A stretch of DNA of 52,096 nt, taken from Chloroflexota bacterium. GTDB taxonomy: Bacteria > Chloroflexota > UBA11872. The stretch is from positions 1 to 52,096 of the forward strand of contig WTFW01000164.1 of the NCBI GenBank assembly GCA_011523785.1. Direction: 5' to 3'. A program made the translations under genes and the position numbers. Below are positions 23,885 through 33,000 of the stretch, piece after piece (positions within the stretch are counted from its first letter, which is position 1; every line of letters starts with the position of its first letter). The notes beneath the pieces are model-generated. The model was not told the origin of the DNA, searched no databases, and worked only from the letters and a program-made list of their open reading frames with translations.

Positions 23885-25195
23885 CTACGCCAGGGTTGGG
23901 CGGGTTGGCGCGCCCTTAGTCATTTCCTTAAGAGCGGTGTAGGCCGGACGGGGCGAGCCGTCGGGGCGGAGGATGCCGAACGCGAACTTCTCATCCTGCG
24001 GGCCGACGACGGACTGAAAGTTCAGGTTCCACACAAACGCATGAGTGATATAGGGCGCGTCCTCGCGGGCAATTCGGAAGGCATCGACCAGAAACTGTGC
24101 CTGGTCTGCCTCCGAGTTGTCGGCGCCGAATCCGTAGGCCGGGTCGGCGTTTGCCGTCGACCAGCCCATCTCGGTGAGCCAGATGGGTTTGTCGGCGTCG
24201 CCGTTGGCCTCCATGACGGCGCGGTGCTGGGTGAAACGCTGGAAGTAGAAACTGCCGTGGCCGTTCCAGCCGGATCCTCGCTCGCTGCCGATCTCTTGCG
24301 TGGGTGCGTTATTGAATCCACCCGGATGTACACCCCAGGCATCGAAGGCGTCGCGTGCGATGCCGTCGCGGTAGGCGTAGATCTGCTCGAGAAAGCGGAC
24401 GTCGTCGACGGCCTGCACCTGTTGATCCGGGATGTCCACGTCGCCGGCAGGGGTGAGGGCGCCGCCCACGGTCGTGGCCTCGGGATCGCCGGCTTTGACG
24501 CCTTGGTGGCCGGCCAGCATGAGTTCGACGAACTCACCGGCGTCGATTCGTCCATAGCCCCACTCACGTGCGAGGTTGGCTTCGTTCCACAGCTCGTAGG
24601 CTTGGACATGGCCGCGGTAGCGACCCGCCAAGGCCTGCATGAAGTCCCGAAAGTCCAGCGGGTCGCCCGGCGGTCCGTGTGGCCGGTCGCCCAGGGCCCA
24701 GTCGGGCGCGCGCACGACGCTGAGCAGCACGTTGATGCCGGCACTGCTGACCGCGGCGACCACCTTGTCGAGTTCGCGCCAGTCGAAGCCGCCTTTCTCG
24801 ATTGGTTCCGTTTGACTCCACTCGACCTGCTGCTTGAGCCAGTCGAAGCCGGCTTCAATGGTCCTGTCAACGATGAGGCGACGGTCCTGGTTGTAGAGGT
24901 GGGCCTGGAACCCATAGCCGTGCAACCGTGGAAGCCCGTCGTCAACCTGCGGTGGCGGAGTCGCGGCGTCCGGCGGCGGCGAGGCGGTGGCCGGCGGGGA
25001 CGGGGGCGCGGCGGTCTCGGCGGTGGCCGGCGATCGAGGCGCAGCCACGACGGTAGCCGCGGTGGCGGTTGGCGCGTCGGCCTGCACCGTGGGCGTCGGC
25101 GGCGGCGCCTCGGACTCGCCGCACGCGGCCAGCGTTGCGGCAACTCCGGCAAGCGCCAGCAGTCGTCGGCGCGAAAGCGAGCGTCGGGTTGTCAA
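23885..25195 (-). CDS. Secreted lipoprotein with a clan-A glycoside hydrolase-like barrel
   Basis: A 436-residue protein from TTG 25195, preceded 7 bases upstream by GGAGA; the frame stays open to 25375. The signal sequence SLSRRRLLALAGVAATLAAC has a twin-arginine-like start and a lipobox Cys at 25. A Pro/Ala/Thr-rich linker runs to about 85. The barrel has an acid/base candidate Glu205 in ELWNEANL and a nucleophile candidate Glu342 in WLTEMGWST, the clan GH-A pattern (GH5/GH39-like). It is likely a surface-anchored glycosidase of unknown specificity. It converges on fdxA with a 60-base gap. Confidence 0.8.
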   Translation of the reverse strand: MTTRRSLSRRRLLALAGVAATLAACGESEAPPPTPTVQADAPTATAATVVAAPRSPATAETAAPPSPPATASPPPDAATPPPQVDDGLPRLHGYGFQAHLYNQDRRLIVDRTIEAGFDWLKQQVEWSQTEPIEKGGFDWRELDKVVAAVSSAGINVLLSVVRAPDWALGDRPHGPPGDPLDFRDFMQALAGRYRGHVQAYELWNEANLAREWGYGRIDAGEFVELMLAGHQGVKAGDPEATTVGGALTPAGDVDIPDQQVQAVDDVRFLEQIYAYRDGIARDAFDAWGVHPGGFNNAPTQEIGSERGSGWNGHGSFYFQRFTQHRAVMEANGDADKPIWLTEMGWSTANADPAYGFGADNSEADQAQFLVDAFRIAREDAPYITHAFVWNLNFQSVVGPQDEKFAFGILRPDGSPRPAYTALKEMTKGAPTRPTLA

Positions 25196-25365
25196 GCTGC
25201 AATCTCCGTTCCCAGCGCGGCTGCAGGGAGCCGGTGGATAGGAAACCTCCTTGTATCCGCGCGGCATGGATGGTATCAACGGAGTAAGAGATTTGTCGGA
25301 ATCACCGACCCGGTTTGGGCGCGCAGCCGCGCAGCGGCGCCCCGAGCCAGAGGGGACCACTGTTG

Positions 25366-26244
25366 ATGGGCACAAATAGATACGGGAACACAGCCGTCGG
25401 CACGATTGTGATCGTGATCGCGGCGGTCATCGTGCTGGGGCTGTTCAGCGTGCGATTCGTGAACGTCGGTGAGGTCGGCGTGCTGCACACGTTTGGCGTG
25501 GTGGACCCAACACCGCGGCCCGAGGGATTGCTGGTCAAGGCGCCATGGGCGAGCCTGGAGACGCTGAGCGTTCGAACGCAGCAACTCACCATGAGTTCGC
25601 GAGCGGAAGACGCCAGCCCGAGCGCAACGGATCAGACGGTACGCACGCTGACTTCCGAGGGCCTGTCGGTTGGACTGGACATCACGACGCTGTACCGGCT
25701 GGAGTTCGCCAGCGCGCCTGATGTGTTCCAGAGAATCGGGCCGAATTACGTGGAGATCGTGGTTCGGCCGGCAATCCGCGACGCCATCCGCGACGTGGTA
25801 GGTGAGTTCCAGGCGGAGGCCTTGTACACGACCGCACGCACCGAGGTTGCCAACAGGATTGAGTTGCAGCTTCAGAACATTCTTTCGGACCGTGGCGTGC
25901 TGGTGGAGAACGTGCTGCTGCGCGACGTGTCACTGCCACAGCAGATCACCTCGGCGATCGAGCGCAAGCTGGCGGCCGAGCAGGCGATTGAAGAGCGACG
26001 CTTCCGAGTTCAGGAAGCGGAGCAGGAGGCTCAGCGACGCGTCGAGGAAGCCACGGGTATCGCCGAGGCCAATAACCTGATCAACGAGTCACTGACGGCG
26101 GCTGTGCTCCAGGACAAGTACATTACGGCGCTGCGTGAGATCGATTCGGGCAGCGTGGTGTATGTCCCAACCAACCCGGACACCGGGTTGCCCGTGATCC
26201 TGGGGACGCCCGCGATCGGTTCGGGCGGAGGCGGATCGCCGTAG
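25366..26244 (+). CDS. SPFH/prohibitin-family membrane protein
   Basis: A 292-residue protein from ATG 25366, with GAGGGG about 12 bases upstream. It has an N-terminal membrane helix (TIVIVIAAVIVLGLF, about 11-25), an SPFH domain at about 30-210 (VNVGEVGVLHTFGVV, YVEIVVRPAIRDAIRDVVG), then a charged coiled coil rich in Glu/Arg/Gln (ERRFRVQEAEQEAQRRVEEA). The tail is Gly/Ser-rich. Such proteins form ring scaffolds in membranes and often regulate proteases. It diverges from the lipoprotein gene with about 170 bases between. Confidence 0.9.
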   Translation: MGTNRYGNTAVGTIVIVIAAVIVLGLFSVRFVNVGEVGVLHTFGVVDPTPRPEGLLVKAPWASLETLSVRTQQLTMSSRAEDASPSATDQTVRTLTSEGLSVGLDITTLYRLEFASAPDVFQRIGPNYVEIVVRPAIRDAIRDVVGEFQAEALYTTARTEVANRIELQLQNILSDRGVLVENVLLRDVSLPQQITSAIERKLAAEQAIEERRFRVQEAEQEAQRRVEEATGIAEANNLINESLTAAVLQDKYITALREIDSGSVVYVPTNPDTGLPVILGTPAIGSGGGGSP

Positions 26245-26331
26245 CCCGAGGGAGCGAGCGTGGGCCCGGCGCCTTCGGAGCGCATCCGTTGGGGTAGGAT
26301 GCGCCGCGCGCGGGTCGCGGGGCCTGCCGAC

Positions 26332-26404
26332 GGGCGGTTAGCTCAGCTGGCAGAGCGCTACGTTTACACCGTAGAGGTCGCAGGTTCGAGCCCTGCACCG
26401 CCCA
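26332..26404 (+). tRNA. tRNA-Val (anticodon TAC)
   Basis: Full cloverleaf: acceptor GGGCGGT/ACCGCCC, D arm GCTC...GAGC, anticodon stem CTACG/CGTAG around loop TTTACAC (anticodon TAC), T arm GCAGG-TTCGAGC-CCTGC. The 3' end reads ACC-T, so CCA is not encoded. Followed 25 bases later by tRNA-Phe. Confidence 0.97.
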
Positions 26405-26429
26405 CCTGGCCCGGATTGAAGCAGGCCCC

Positions 26430-26505
26430 GGCGAGGTAGCTCAGTCGGTAGAGCAGTGGACTGAAAATCCATGTGTCGGCGGTTCGATTCCGCCCCTCGC
26501 CACCA
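26430..26505 (+). tRNA. tRNA-Phe (anticodon GAA), CCA encoded
   Basis: Acceptor GGCGAGG/CCTCGCC, D arm GCTC...GAGC, anticodon stem GTGGA/TCCAT (one wobble) around loop CTGAAAA (anticodon GAA), T arm GGCGG-TTCGATT-CCGCC. Discriminator A at 26502, then an encoded CCA at 26503-26505. Likely cotranscribed with tRNA-Val. Confidence 0.97.
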
Positions 26506-26743
26506 GACGTCCGGAGAGGAGCCGTGCCGGACGTGGCGCCATGCGGCCGGTGTGCTGGAATGTCCCGGTGAAACTGCGGCTGATAGCCGGAATCGCGCGG
26601 GAACAGGCCCTGGGGGGTCAGGCGGCGCGCTTCACGACGACCGTAGGCTCGTGCGAATCCGGGCAGGCGCTCTTCTTGACGCCGCTGGAATCGAGACGAA
26701 GGCTTCGCCAGCGCGGCATGCGCGTGTGCATGCCGCCTGACCA

Positions 26744-29700
26744 ATGTTCCTGAATCCGGCTGAACCCGTCTGGCCGGGCCTGGTCAAGGCTGGACTGGTT
26801 CTCACGCTCGCTGTAGCGAGCGGTGTTCCGCTGGCCAAGGCGGTGTTTGGCGATCGGCCGCGGCCGGTGTGGATTGGCTACGCGCCGATCATGGGCCTTG
26901 GACTGCACTTGCTCACAGCCAATCTGTGTGCCTGGCTCGCGCCGGGTGCGGTGGGAAGCTGGCTGGGGCTGGTAACGGCACTGGCCGCGGCGGCGCTGGT
27001 TGCCGCTCGCGTCCGGCCAATCCTGCGCCGGCCGACGTGGACGGGGACGAGCTGGGTCTGGCCAGGCGCCGGCGTGTTGCTTACCGCCAGCCTGGCGTAC
27101 CTGGCGCTTGCCAACCGGACGCACGTGCTGTTCACCGACGAGCAGTGGCATCTGCCACTGGCGGCCAGCATGGCCCGCGGATTCTTTCCGCCCATTTCGC
27201 CGGTATCGCCGGCGTTTGGCGCGGCCTATCACTACGGCTCGGATCTCTTGGCGGTTTCACTGATCAACGTGGCCGGGATTGCCCCGTGGACCGCCTTCTT
27301 CCTCGTGACTCCGCTGGTCGCGCTGGTCTTTTCGCTGACGGCGGCGAGCGCGGCGCTGGACTTTGGCGCATCGCGCGTGGCGTCGCTATGCGTTGGTGTC
27401 ATTGCGGCCTTCGCCGACTCAACCATCGTTGCCGGTTTGCCAACGGTTCTTGGCGACCTGACAAGCGCCAGCGGTTTGGGCGACCTGCTTTTCGGGTTTG
27501 GGGTTCCAGTCGATGCCCCGCTGTTCAAGCGCATGGGACCGACGCTGCTCAACTTGCCGCACTTTGCGCTGGGCATGACGATCCTGATCCTCATGGCGGC
27601 CGCCGTTCAGGCTGGCCGCCGGCGGCGGAACGCCGTGGTGGTGGGTGTTTCCCTTGGGCTATTGCCGCTTGCGGAGACCGCCGCTTTCCTGATTGGCGCC
27701 GTCGGAACCGTCGGGTTCCTGGTCATTGCCAGCTGGCCATGGACAAGACGGGAGCGCGGGACGTTCGCGGCGGCGGTAGCCGGAGGGTTGCTGCTGGCCG
27801 CCCTGGGTGGAGGCACGCTCACCGATACGCTGTTCCGAAACCCTGGCGGCGCCGGTACCCGGCTGGGGCTTTCACCCGACACCAGCGTGCTGGTCCCCGG
27901 CGATCTCTCGCCGGACGGGGGCCTGAACCTGGGGCTGGGGGTACTTCCGCTTGTGGCGGGACTGACCGTTATGGCTCTGGCATTAAGGTCGCGCGGCCTC
28001 GGTTTCCTGGCTATCGCCGCCATTGGCGGCCTGGCCGTACGCCAGGTGCTGCATTTTGAGGTGACGGGAGTCGACACCCGCCTGCTAGGGATCCCGTACA
28101 CGCTGGCCGCACTTGGCACTGTGGCAGCCCTGGGGACGCTGGCACGCCGGGTGCGAATTCCCGCAGCCACGGCAGTTGGGAGCGTTGCGCTGGCGGCGCT
28201 CGTAACCGTACCGACGGTGGCGCCACGGCTGATCGGCGGCGTGGATATTGCGACCCAGGGCGTCTATCTCGGCTATCCAGTTGTACAGGACCCAGAGGTG
28301 CAATACGCCAATCAGACCAGCTTCGCTGCCTCGCTGCGCGACGAGTGGCGGACGCTGGACTGGATGCGACGCGAATTGCCCGCCGATGCGCGAGTGCTGG
28401 CGGCGAATGCCCCGTTGGTCTCGACTGCAAGCGGTCTGGCTTCACCGCAATCGGGCCGGCACCTGGCGCTCTTTAACCCGTTACCGACGCCAGTGCACCT
28501 GGATGCGCTCAGGTTCCTATCGCGGATAGACCTGGAGACGCTGGACGCTACCCACGTCTATGTGACCCCGTCCCTCCTTGAAGAGCTGGATGAGCGGGCC
28601 CGTGCCGACCTGGACGACCCGAAGCAGTTTCGTCTGCTGGCCAGCCAAGTAAGCGCCAGCGGCGAGCCGTTGCTGGTTTACGAGGCTCAGCCGGGCGCGG
28701 GGCGCGACACGCCAAGTCCGGCAAGTTTTCGACAGCTTGCGGCGCTGGGCCGCCAGGCGCCGGCCCGGGCGGTCTCGGGGTTTCCATCGTTTCCGCAGCG
28801 TCAAACCGTGCTTCTGACTTTCGCTCCCGAGTACGACGTTGTGGGTCCCGATACGTACATGCCCCGTACCAACATTCGGGCACAGTATCTGTTGCCTGGA
28901 CCGAGTATTGAGCCCGGGCTGGTGATCCTGCATGAGACGCATGTGCCGCTGGCCCTAGGCCAGAGCCTGGATGACGCCGTATGGCAGGGACATGGACTGC
29001 GAGCGTACTCGACGGGGAATAGCGCCTGGAGCCGGACATGGCGCCCGGGGACCGAACTCCAGCCCCCTCCGGGCGAGATTGCCGAGCGCTACAGCCTCGG
29101 CGACGCAGGCTGTGAACTTCAGGTGGTCGGCGAGCCAGGTGATTCCCTGCTGGCTGGAGACCGCGAGCTGCGACTTAGCGGCCTGCCGCAGACCCTGCTG
29201 CTTTCCTCCACGAGTTGCGACACCTTGCCGGTGGCCTGGCGAGGGAGTGACGTGCCGCCGTTCGTGCAGGTTCGAGCGCGCCGATCCGATACCCGACTTC
29301 CAGTGCCGGCTTCAGCAGGGTTGGCATTCGACGGCGGCGTGAGCGATGGGATTGGCGTCTTCCACGTGTGGTACCGGAACCCAAGCGAAACCCCTGTGCC
29401 GGGTGGCTCTGAATTGCGGCTGTATCGGGCGCGCAAGGATGGGCTGATCGACGCCACGTCACCGACCCAATCGGTTGCGTGGTGGCTGGGGCCCATTGAA
29501 CTGTCGAAGGCGCTGTTTACCGACCGATTTGAATTTGATGCCGCGAAGCTGCAGCTCAATGGGGAGCCTCCATTGGAGCCGCACGGACCGCTGGATGACG
29601 GCGGCTATGTGCTGACGCTGAACGTTTCGCAGCGTTCCGACGACACGCAGCACCTGAGTTTTCGACGAGTCATTCCCGTACTGCAGGTCACTCTGCAACA

Positions 29701-29749
29701 CGGACGGCCTACCTACCGACCGCTGAGCGGCATCGTGAGCGTGAGCTAG
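26744..29749 (+). CDS. Large polytopic membrane protein, GT-C glycosyltransferase-like
   Basis: A 1001-residue protein. Residues 1 to about 500 hold many hydrophobic helices; the remainder is a soluble, mostly beta-rich, probably extracytoplasmic region. The first large loop has FTDEQWHLPLAASMARGF and then GAAYHYGSDLLAVSL. An acidic pair in the first loop and a Tyr-His-Tyr-Gly motif are typical of GT-C-fold lipid-linked-sugar transferases. No close family is recognised, and the long C-terminal domain is not typical of PMT or ArnT. It may transfer sugars to an envelope polymer. No SD is evident before ATG 26744. Confidence 0.65.
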   Translation: MFLNPAEPVWPGLVKAGLVLTLAVASGVPLAKAVFGDRPRPVWIGYAPIMGLGLHLLTANLCAWLAPGAVGSWLGLVTALAAAALVAARVRPILRRPTWTGTSWVWPGAGVLLTASLAYLALANRTHVLFTDEQWHLPLAASMARGFFPPISPVSPAFGAAYHYGSDLLAVSLINVAGIAPWTAFFLVTPLVALVFSLTAASAALDFGASRVASLCVGVIAAFADSTIVAGLPTVLGDLTSASGLGDLLFGFGVPVDAPLFKRMGPTLLNLPHFALGMTILILMAAAVQAGRRRRNAVVVGVSLGLLPLAETAAFLIGAVGTVGFLVIASWPWTRRERGTFAAAVAGGLLLAALGGGTLTDTLFRNPGGAGTRLGLSPDTSVLVPGDLSPDGGLNLGLGVLPLVAGLTVMALALRSRGLGFLAIAAIGGLAVRQVLHFEVTGVDTRLLGIPYTLAALGTVAALGTLARRVRIPAATAVGSVALAALVTVPTVAPRLIGGVDIATQGVYLGYPVVQDPEVQYANQTSFAASLRDEWRTLDWMRRELPADARVLAANAPLVSTASGLASPQSGRHLALFNPLPTPVHLDALRFLSRIDLETLDATHVYVTPSLLEELDERARADLDDPKQFRLLASQVSASGEPLLVYEAQPGAGRDTPSPASFRQLAALGRQAPARAVSGFPSFPQRQTVLLTFAPEYDVVGPDTYMPRTNIRAQYLLPGPSIEPGLVILHETHVPLALGQSLDDAVWQGHGLRAYSTGNSAWSRTWRPGTELQPPPGEIAERYSLGDAGCELQVVGEPGDSLLAGDRELRLSGLPQTLLLSSTSCDTLPVAWRGSDVPPFVQVRARRSDTRLPVPASAGLAFDGGVSDGIGVFHVWYRNPSETPVPGGSELRLYRARKDGLIDATSPTQSVAWWLGPIELSKALFTDRFEFDAAKLQLNGEPPLEPHGPLDDGGYVLTLNVSQRSDDTQHLSFRRVIPVLQVTLQHGRPTYRPLSGIVSVS

Positions 29750-29773
29750 CCACTTCAGTTTTTCAGCCCGTGA

Positions 29774-30100
29774 CTAAGCCAGCGAATCGTGGGACACGGG
29801 TACGAGGTCAAGTTGACGGCGCTCGTCGGTGGTCAGTTGTCATGACAGGGCGTTGAGACTTGCATTCACCTCGTCGGGTGTCGACGCCGACGAAAGTCAC
29901 CGAGACCTTCGGATGGGCGGGGCCCAGTTCAGGGTCATGTGAGCCGGAGACCAGAGGAGCGGACTGAGGGGCTGCGCTCACCGGCTGCCAGGACCCGGCA
30001 TGCTCGATCTCGGAACGTCCGGTCGTCCTGAGCTCGCATGGACTGCCGGGCGAAGGGCAAGCCAGGGGGGCGGGCCCGGCATGGAGAAGCTGGCGAGCAG
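29774..30100 (-). pseudogene. Decayed aldo/keto reductase, C-terminal part
   Basis: Reading the minus strand in shifting frames recovers the C-terminal third of an aldo/keto reductase related to the intact gene at 32004-32981. Recovered pieces are RGLLASFSMPGPPP, DDRTFRDRACRVLAAGER, PAHMTLNWA, HPKVSVTFVGVD and TPDEVNASLNALS-stop-QLTTDERRQLDL. At least two frameshifts are needed (near 29910 and 29875), and a TGA at 29840-29842 replaces the Trp of the intact copy (ALSWSM). The N-terminal two thirds, including the catalytic residues, are missing. Confidence 0.75.
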
Positions 30101-30394
30101 TCCCCTGGCTCGCGGCGATTACCACGGGTTCCGGTGACGAATATGTGCAGCGGCACCGAACGATCCAGCGCCGTGTGGCGCCAGCGTTGCCTATCGCTGA
30201 GGAGCTTGTCGGCAGAGTTTTAAGGCAGGCCGAGCGAGCAGGGCAGAGAGGCTGTAGGCCCGCTCCAGGATCAGGATCTTGACTATTCGCGCGGCTTTCA
30301 CGCTGGCCGTCGTGCGCGGGACTCCGTTTGCGGCGCGTCGTGAATTCGCTGACCCTGAGGCGGCGGCCGCGCCGATCGAAAAGCAGGCTTGCCC
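30101..30394. other. Intergenic, no recognisable gene
   Basis: About 290 bases between the aldo/keto reductase remnant and the sulfatase-like gene. Minus-strand reading gives fragments such as SVKAARIVKILILERAYSL that look protein-like but match nothing I recognise; they may be further gene debris. The promoter for the sulfatase-like gene should lie here. Confidence 0.4.
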
Positions 30395-31930
30395 GTGAAC
30401 CGTCTGAATATCGTTGTTATCTGCCTGGACACATTTCGAGCCGACATTGTCGGGCCCGGTCGGAAGCTGAGCAGCATCGCGACGCCAGCGCTGGACGGGC
30501 TGGCGGCCGAGTCGGTGCGCTTCAATCGCTGCTTTACCGAGCCCGGGCAAACGATCCAGGTGCGCAACGGATGCTTCACGGGCCGGCGCGGATTCCCTTA
30601 TGCGCACGGGTACTACGGCTGGCATGAGATTCCCGACGAGTACCCGACGATCGCCGAGATCCTGCTGGAGCAGGGCTACGCGACGGGCCTGATCGCCGAC
30701 ACGCCGCACTTGTTCAAACCCAACATGAACCAGCACCGGGGGTTCATGGCCTGGGAGCACATTCGCGGCGCCGGGGGCGACGGCTGGAGGACCGGCTCAT
30801 GGGACCTGATTCGCGAGCTGTTCAAGGACTATTTCGGCGCGTACGAACCGGCCGTGCCGGAGGCCTCGGCCCAATCGCTGAGCGGTGAGAGCGCGTTTCT
30901 CCAGCACTTGCACAATATCCGCGGCCGGCGCGAGGAGGCCGACTGGCCGGGCGCGCAGGTCTTTACGTCGGCGCGCCGTTGGCTGCGCGACAATGCGCGA
31001 AACGCGCCGTTCTTCCTGTGGATCGACTGCTTTGAGCCACACGAGGTGTTCGACCCGCCGCTGGCCTACATCCGGCGCTACAACAGCACCTGGGATGGGC
31101 CGATCTATCAGCAGCCCAGGCACATCCTGCACCCGTCGTTCTCGTCGGACATGCAGGGCGCGGACCTCGACGTGAGGTCGGCGGAATTCATCGATTACTA
31201 CACGTCCTGCTACAAGGGCGAGGTGACGTTCACGGATGCGCAGATTGCGGGGCTGGTAGACGAATTGGGACGCCTGCGGATGCTGGACGACACCGCCGTG
31301 ATCTTCTTTACCGACCATGGGACCGAGCTGGCAGATCACACCGGCTGGGGAAAGCGCAATACCGAGCTGCACCCATTCAATACGCAGCAGAACCTGACGA
31401 TTCGTCATCCCGATGCCCGCTACCGGGACCTGGACGTGGATGCCTGGGTTCAGAACTATGACCTTGGGCCGACCATCCTCGACCTTGCCGGCATGTCTGA
31501 AGCGCCCCCGACCATGAATGGCCAGAGCGTCTGGTCGCTGGCGACCGGGGAGCGAGAGTCCCTGCGTCCCTACGTGACGACGGCGTGGGCCGGGCGGGTG
31601 TCAGTTCGTGACGAGCGCTGGGTATATGCCACGGGCTGGGACTTTGACGATCCGAATCCCGAACTGTATGACCGGTCCGCGGACCCCGACGAACGACTCA
31701 ACGTCCACGACGAGCATCCGGACATCGTGGGCGACCGGCGGTCGCGAATCGAAGAACTCCTGGGAACGCCCATCCCACAGCCGTACAGCCAGGACCGTTT
31801 CGGTCCAACGGTCGGCGGCCTGCGCAAACCGCTTTATGCGACCTCGTACGCACCAGTTTTCTACGGTGCGCGTCAATCCTGGAACAACCCGCGAGCCTTG
31901 CCGGGGAACGGTGGGCCAGGCGCGCAATAG
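30395..31930 (+). CDS. Sulfatase-like hydrolase (alkaline phosphatase superfamily) with Thr at the nucleophile position
   Basis: A 511-residue protein from GTG 30395 (AGCAGG 7 bases upstream); a TTG two codons earlier is possible. Superfamily markers: metal-binding VICLDTFRAD (Asp12), FFTDHGTELADH (Asp307, His308, His315) and the Lys in GWGKRN. The normal sulfatase C/S-x-P-x-R motif is here T-I-Q-V-R (Thr53), followed by NGCFTGRRGFPYAHG. So neither Cys nor Ser is available for formylglycine. Thr is the nucleophile in NPP phosphodiesterases and in phosphopentomutase, so phosphoester or phosphonate hydrolysis should be considered. There is no signal peptide, suggesting a cytoplasmic enzyme. Confidence 0.8.
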   Translation: MNRLNIVVICLDTFRADIVGPGRKLSSIATPALDGLAAESVRFNRCFTEPGQTIQVRNGCFTGRRGFPYAHGYYGWHEIPDEYPTIAEILLEQGYATGLIADTPHLFKPNMNQHRGFMAWEHIRGAGGDGWRTGSWDLIRELFKDYFGAYEPAVPEASAQSLSGESAFLQHLHNIRGRREEADWPGAQVFTSARRWLRDNARNAPFFLWIDCFEPHEVFDPPLAYIRRYNSTWDGPIYQQPRHILHPSFSSDMQGADLDVRSAEFIDYYTSCYKGEVTFTDAQIAGLVDELGRLRMLDDTAVIFFTDHGTELADHTGWGKRNTELHPFNTQQNLTIRHPDARYRDLDVDAWVQNYDLGPTILDLAGMSEAPPTMNGQSVWSLATGERESLRPYVTTAWAGRVSVRDERWVYATGWDFDDPNPELYDRSADPDERLNVHDEHPDIVGDRRSRIEELLGTPIPQPYSQDRFGPTVGGLRKPLYATSYAPVFYGARQSWNNPRALPGNGGPGAQ

Positions 31931-32003
31931 TCAAGGGGTCAGGCGGCGGCGTGTGTAGCTCCCGACGCCGAGGCCGTGCCGCTGCGGCGAGCGTTCGGCA
32001 CGC

Positions 32004-32981
32004 CTAGTCGGGAGAACCCGGACTCTGCGAAAGCAGATCAAGTTCGCGGCGCTCTTCGTCGCTCATGCTCCAGGAAAGGGCGTTGAGGTTGGCGTCGACC
32101 TGGTCGGGCGTGTCGACGCCCATGAGGGTGACGGAGACATCGGGATTGGACCGGACCCAATTGAGGGCCACGTGGGCCGGGGCGCAGGCGCGGTGGGCGG
32201 CGATGCGTTCGACGGCGGCAAGGACCTGGATGGCGCGGCCGCGAAAGGCCTGGTCGTACTCGGCGCGCCTGCGGGGCGCTGCCATCACTGAGCCGGGCGG
32301 CGGCGGACGACCGGGTCGGTAGAAGCCAGTCAAGAGGCCGACGGCCAGGGGGCTATAGGCGAAGAAGCCGACCCGTTCCTGGCGGCAGAAGGGGAGCACC
32401 TCAAGCTCGGGCGCGCGGTCGAACAGGTTATAGGGGTGCATGACCATGGCCGGGCGTGGGCCGCCCAGGCGTTCGGCGATCATGAGCGCCTTGCAGGACT
32501 CCCAGGCGCTAAAGGTGGACATGCCCCAGGCGCGGGCCTTGCCCTGACGGATTACGTCGAGCATGGCGCTGACGGTCTCTTCGAGGGCGGTGTCAGGGTC
32601 TCGCCAGTGAATGATGTAGATATCGACATGATCGGTCTGCAGGCGCCGCAGGCTGCGGTCGATCTCACGCATGACGTGCATGCGGGATCCCCCCAGATCG
32701 TTGGGGCGGGGTCCGATTGGCTCGCCGACTTTGGAGGTGATGACCACGTCGTCGCGGCAGCCGGCGATGGCGCGTCCCAGGGCGATTTCGGATGCGCCGC
32801 CGTAGGGGGTGTCGGACGTCTTGCCGTAGAAGTTGGAGCAATCGAGGAGCGTGACGCCGCGGTCGATGGCGCATCTGATGGCGTCTTCCATCAGCTTCAG
32901 GTCGGTTTGGTTGCGGAATCCGCAACCGAGGCCTACGCGCGAGACCCGAATGCCGCTGGAGCCGAGCAGCCCAAATTCCAT
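32004..32981 (-). CDS. Aldo/keto reductase
   Basis: A 325-residue TIM-barrel NADP-dependent reductase. The catalytic tetrad is visible: Asp47 in LLDCSNFYG, Tyr52, Lys84 in VITSKVG and His125 in IIHWRDPD. The C-terminal cofactor region includes NPDVSVTLMGVDTPDQVDANL. ATG 32981 is chosen from fit to the family; the frame is open to 33119. It lies 19 bases downstream of the dioxygenase gene on the same strand, so they are likely cotranscribed. A decayed relative lies on the other side of the sulfatase-like gene. Confidence 0.9.
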   Translation of the reverse strand: MEFGLLGSSGIRVSRVGLGCGFRNQTDLKLMEDAIRCAIDRGVTLLDCSNFYGKTSDTPYGGASEIALGRAIAGCRDDVVITSKVGEPIGPRPNDLGGSRMHVMREIDRSLRRLQTDHVDIYIIHWRDPDTALEETVSAMLDVIRQGKARAWGMSTFSAWESCKALMIAERLGGPRPAMVMHPYNLFDRAPELEVLPFCRQERVGFFAYSPLAVGLLTGFYRPGRPPPPGSVMAAPRRRAEYDQAFRGRAIQVLAAVERIAAHRACAPAHVALNWVRSNPDVSVTLMGVDTPDQVDANLNALSWSMSDEERRELDLLSQSPGSPD

Positions 32982-33000
32982 CTCTGTGCTCGTTTCGGCG

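Noticed and set aside
26506-26743. ORFs between tRNA-Phe and the giant membrane protein
   Set aside because: Arg-rich frames without SD or recognisable domains; treated as intergenic.
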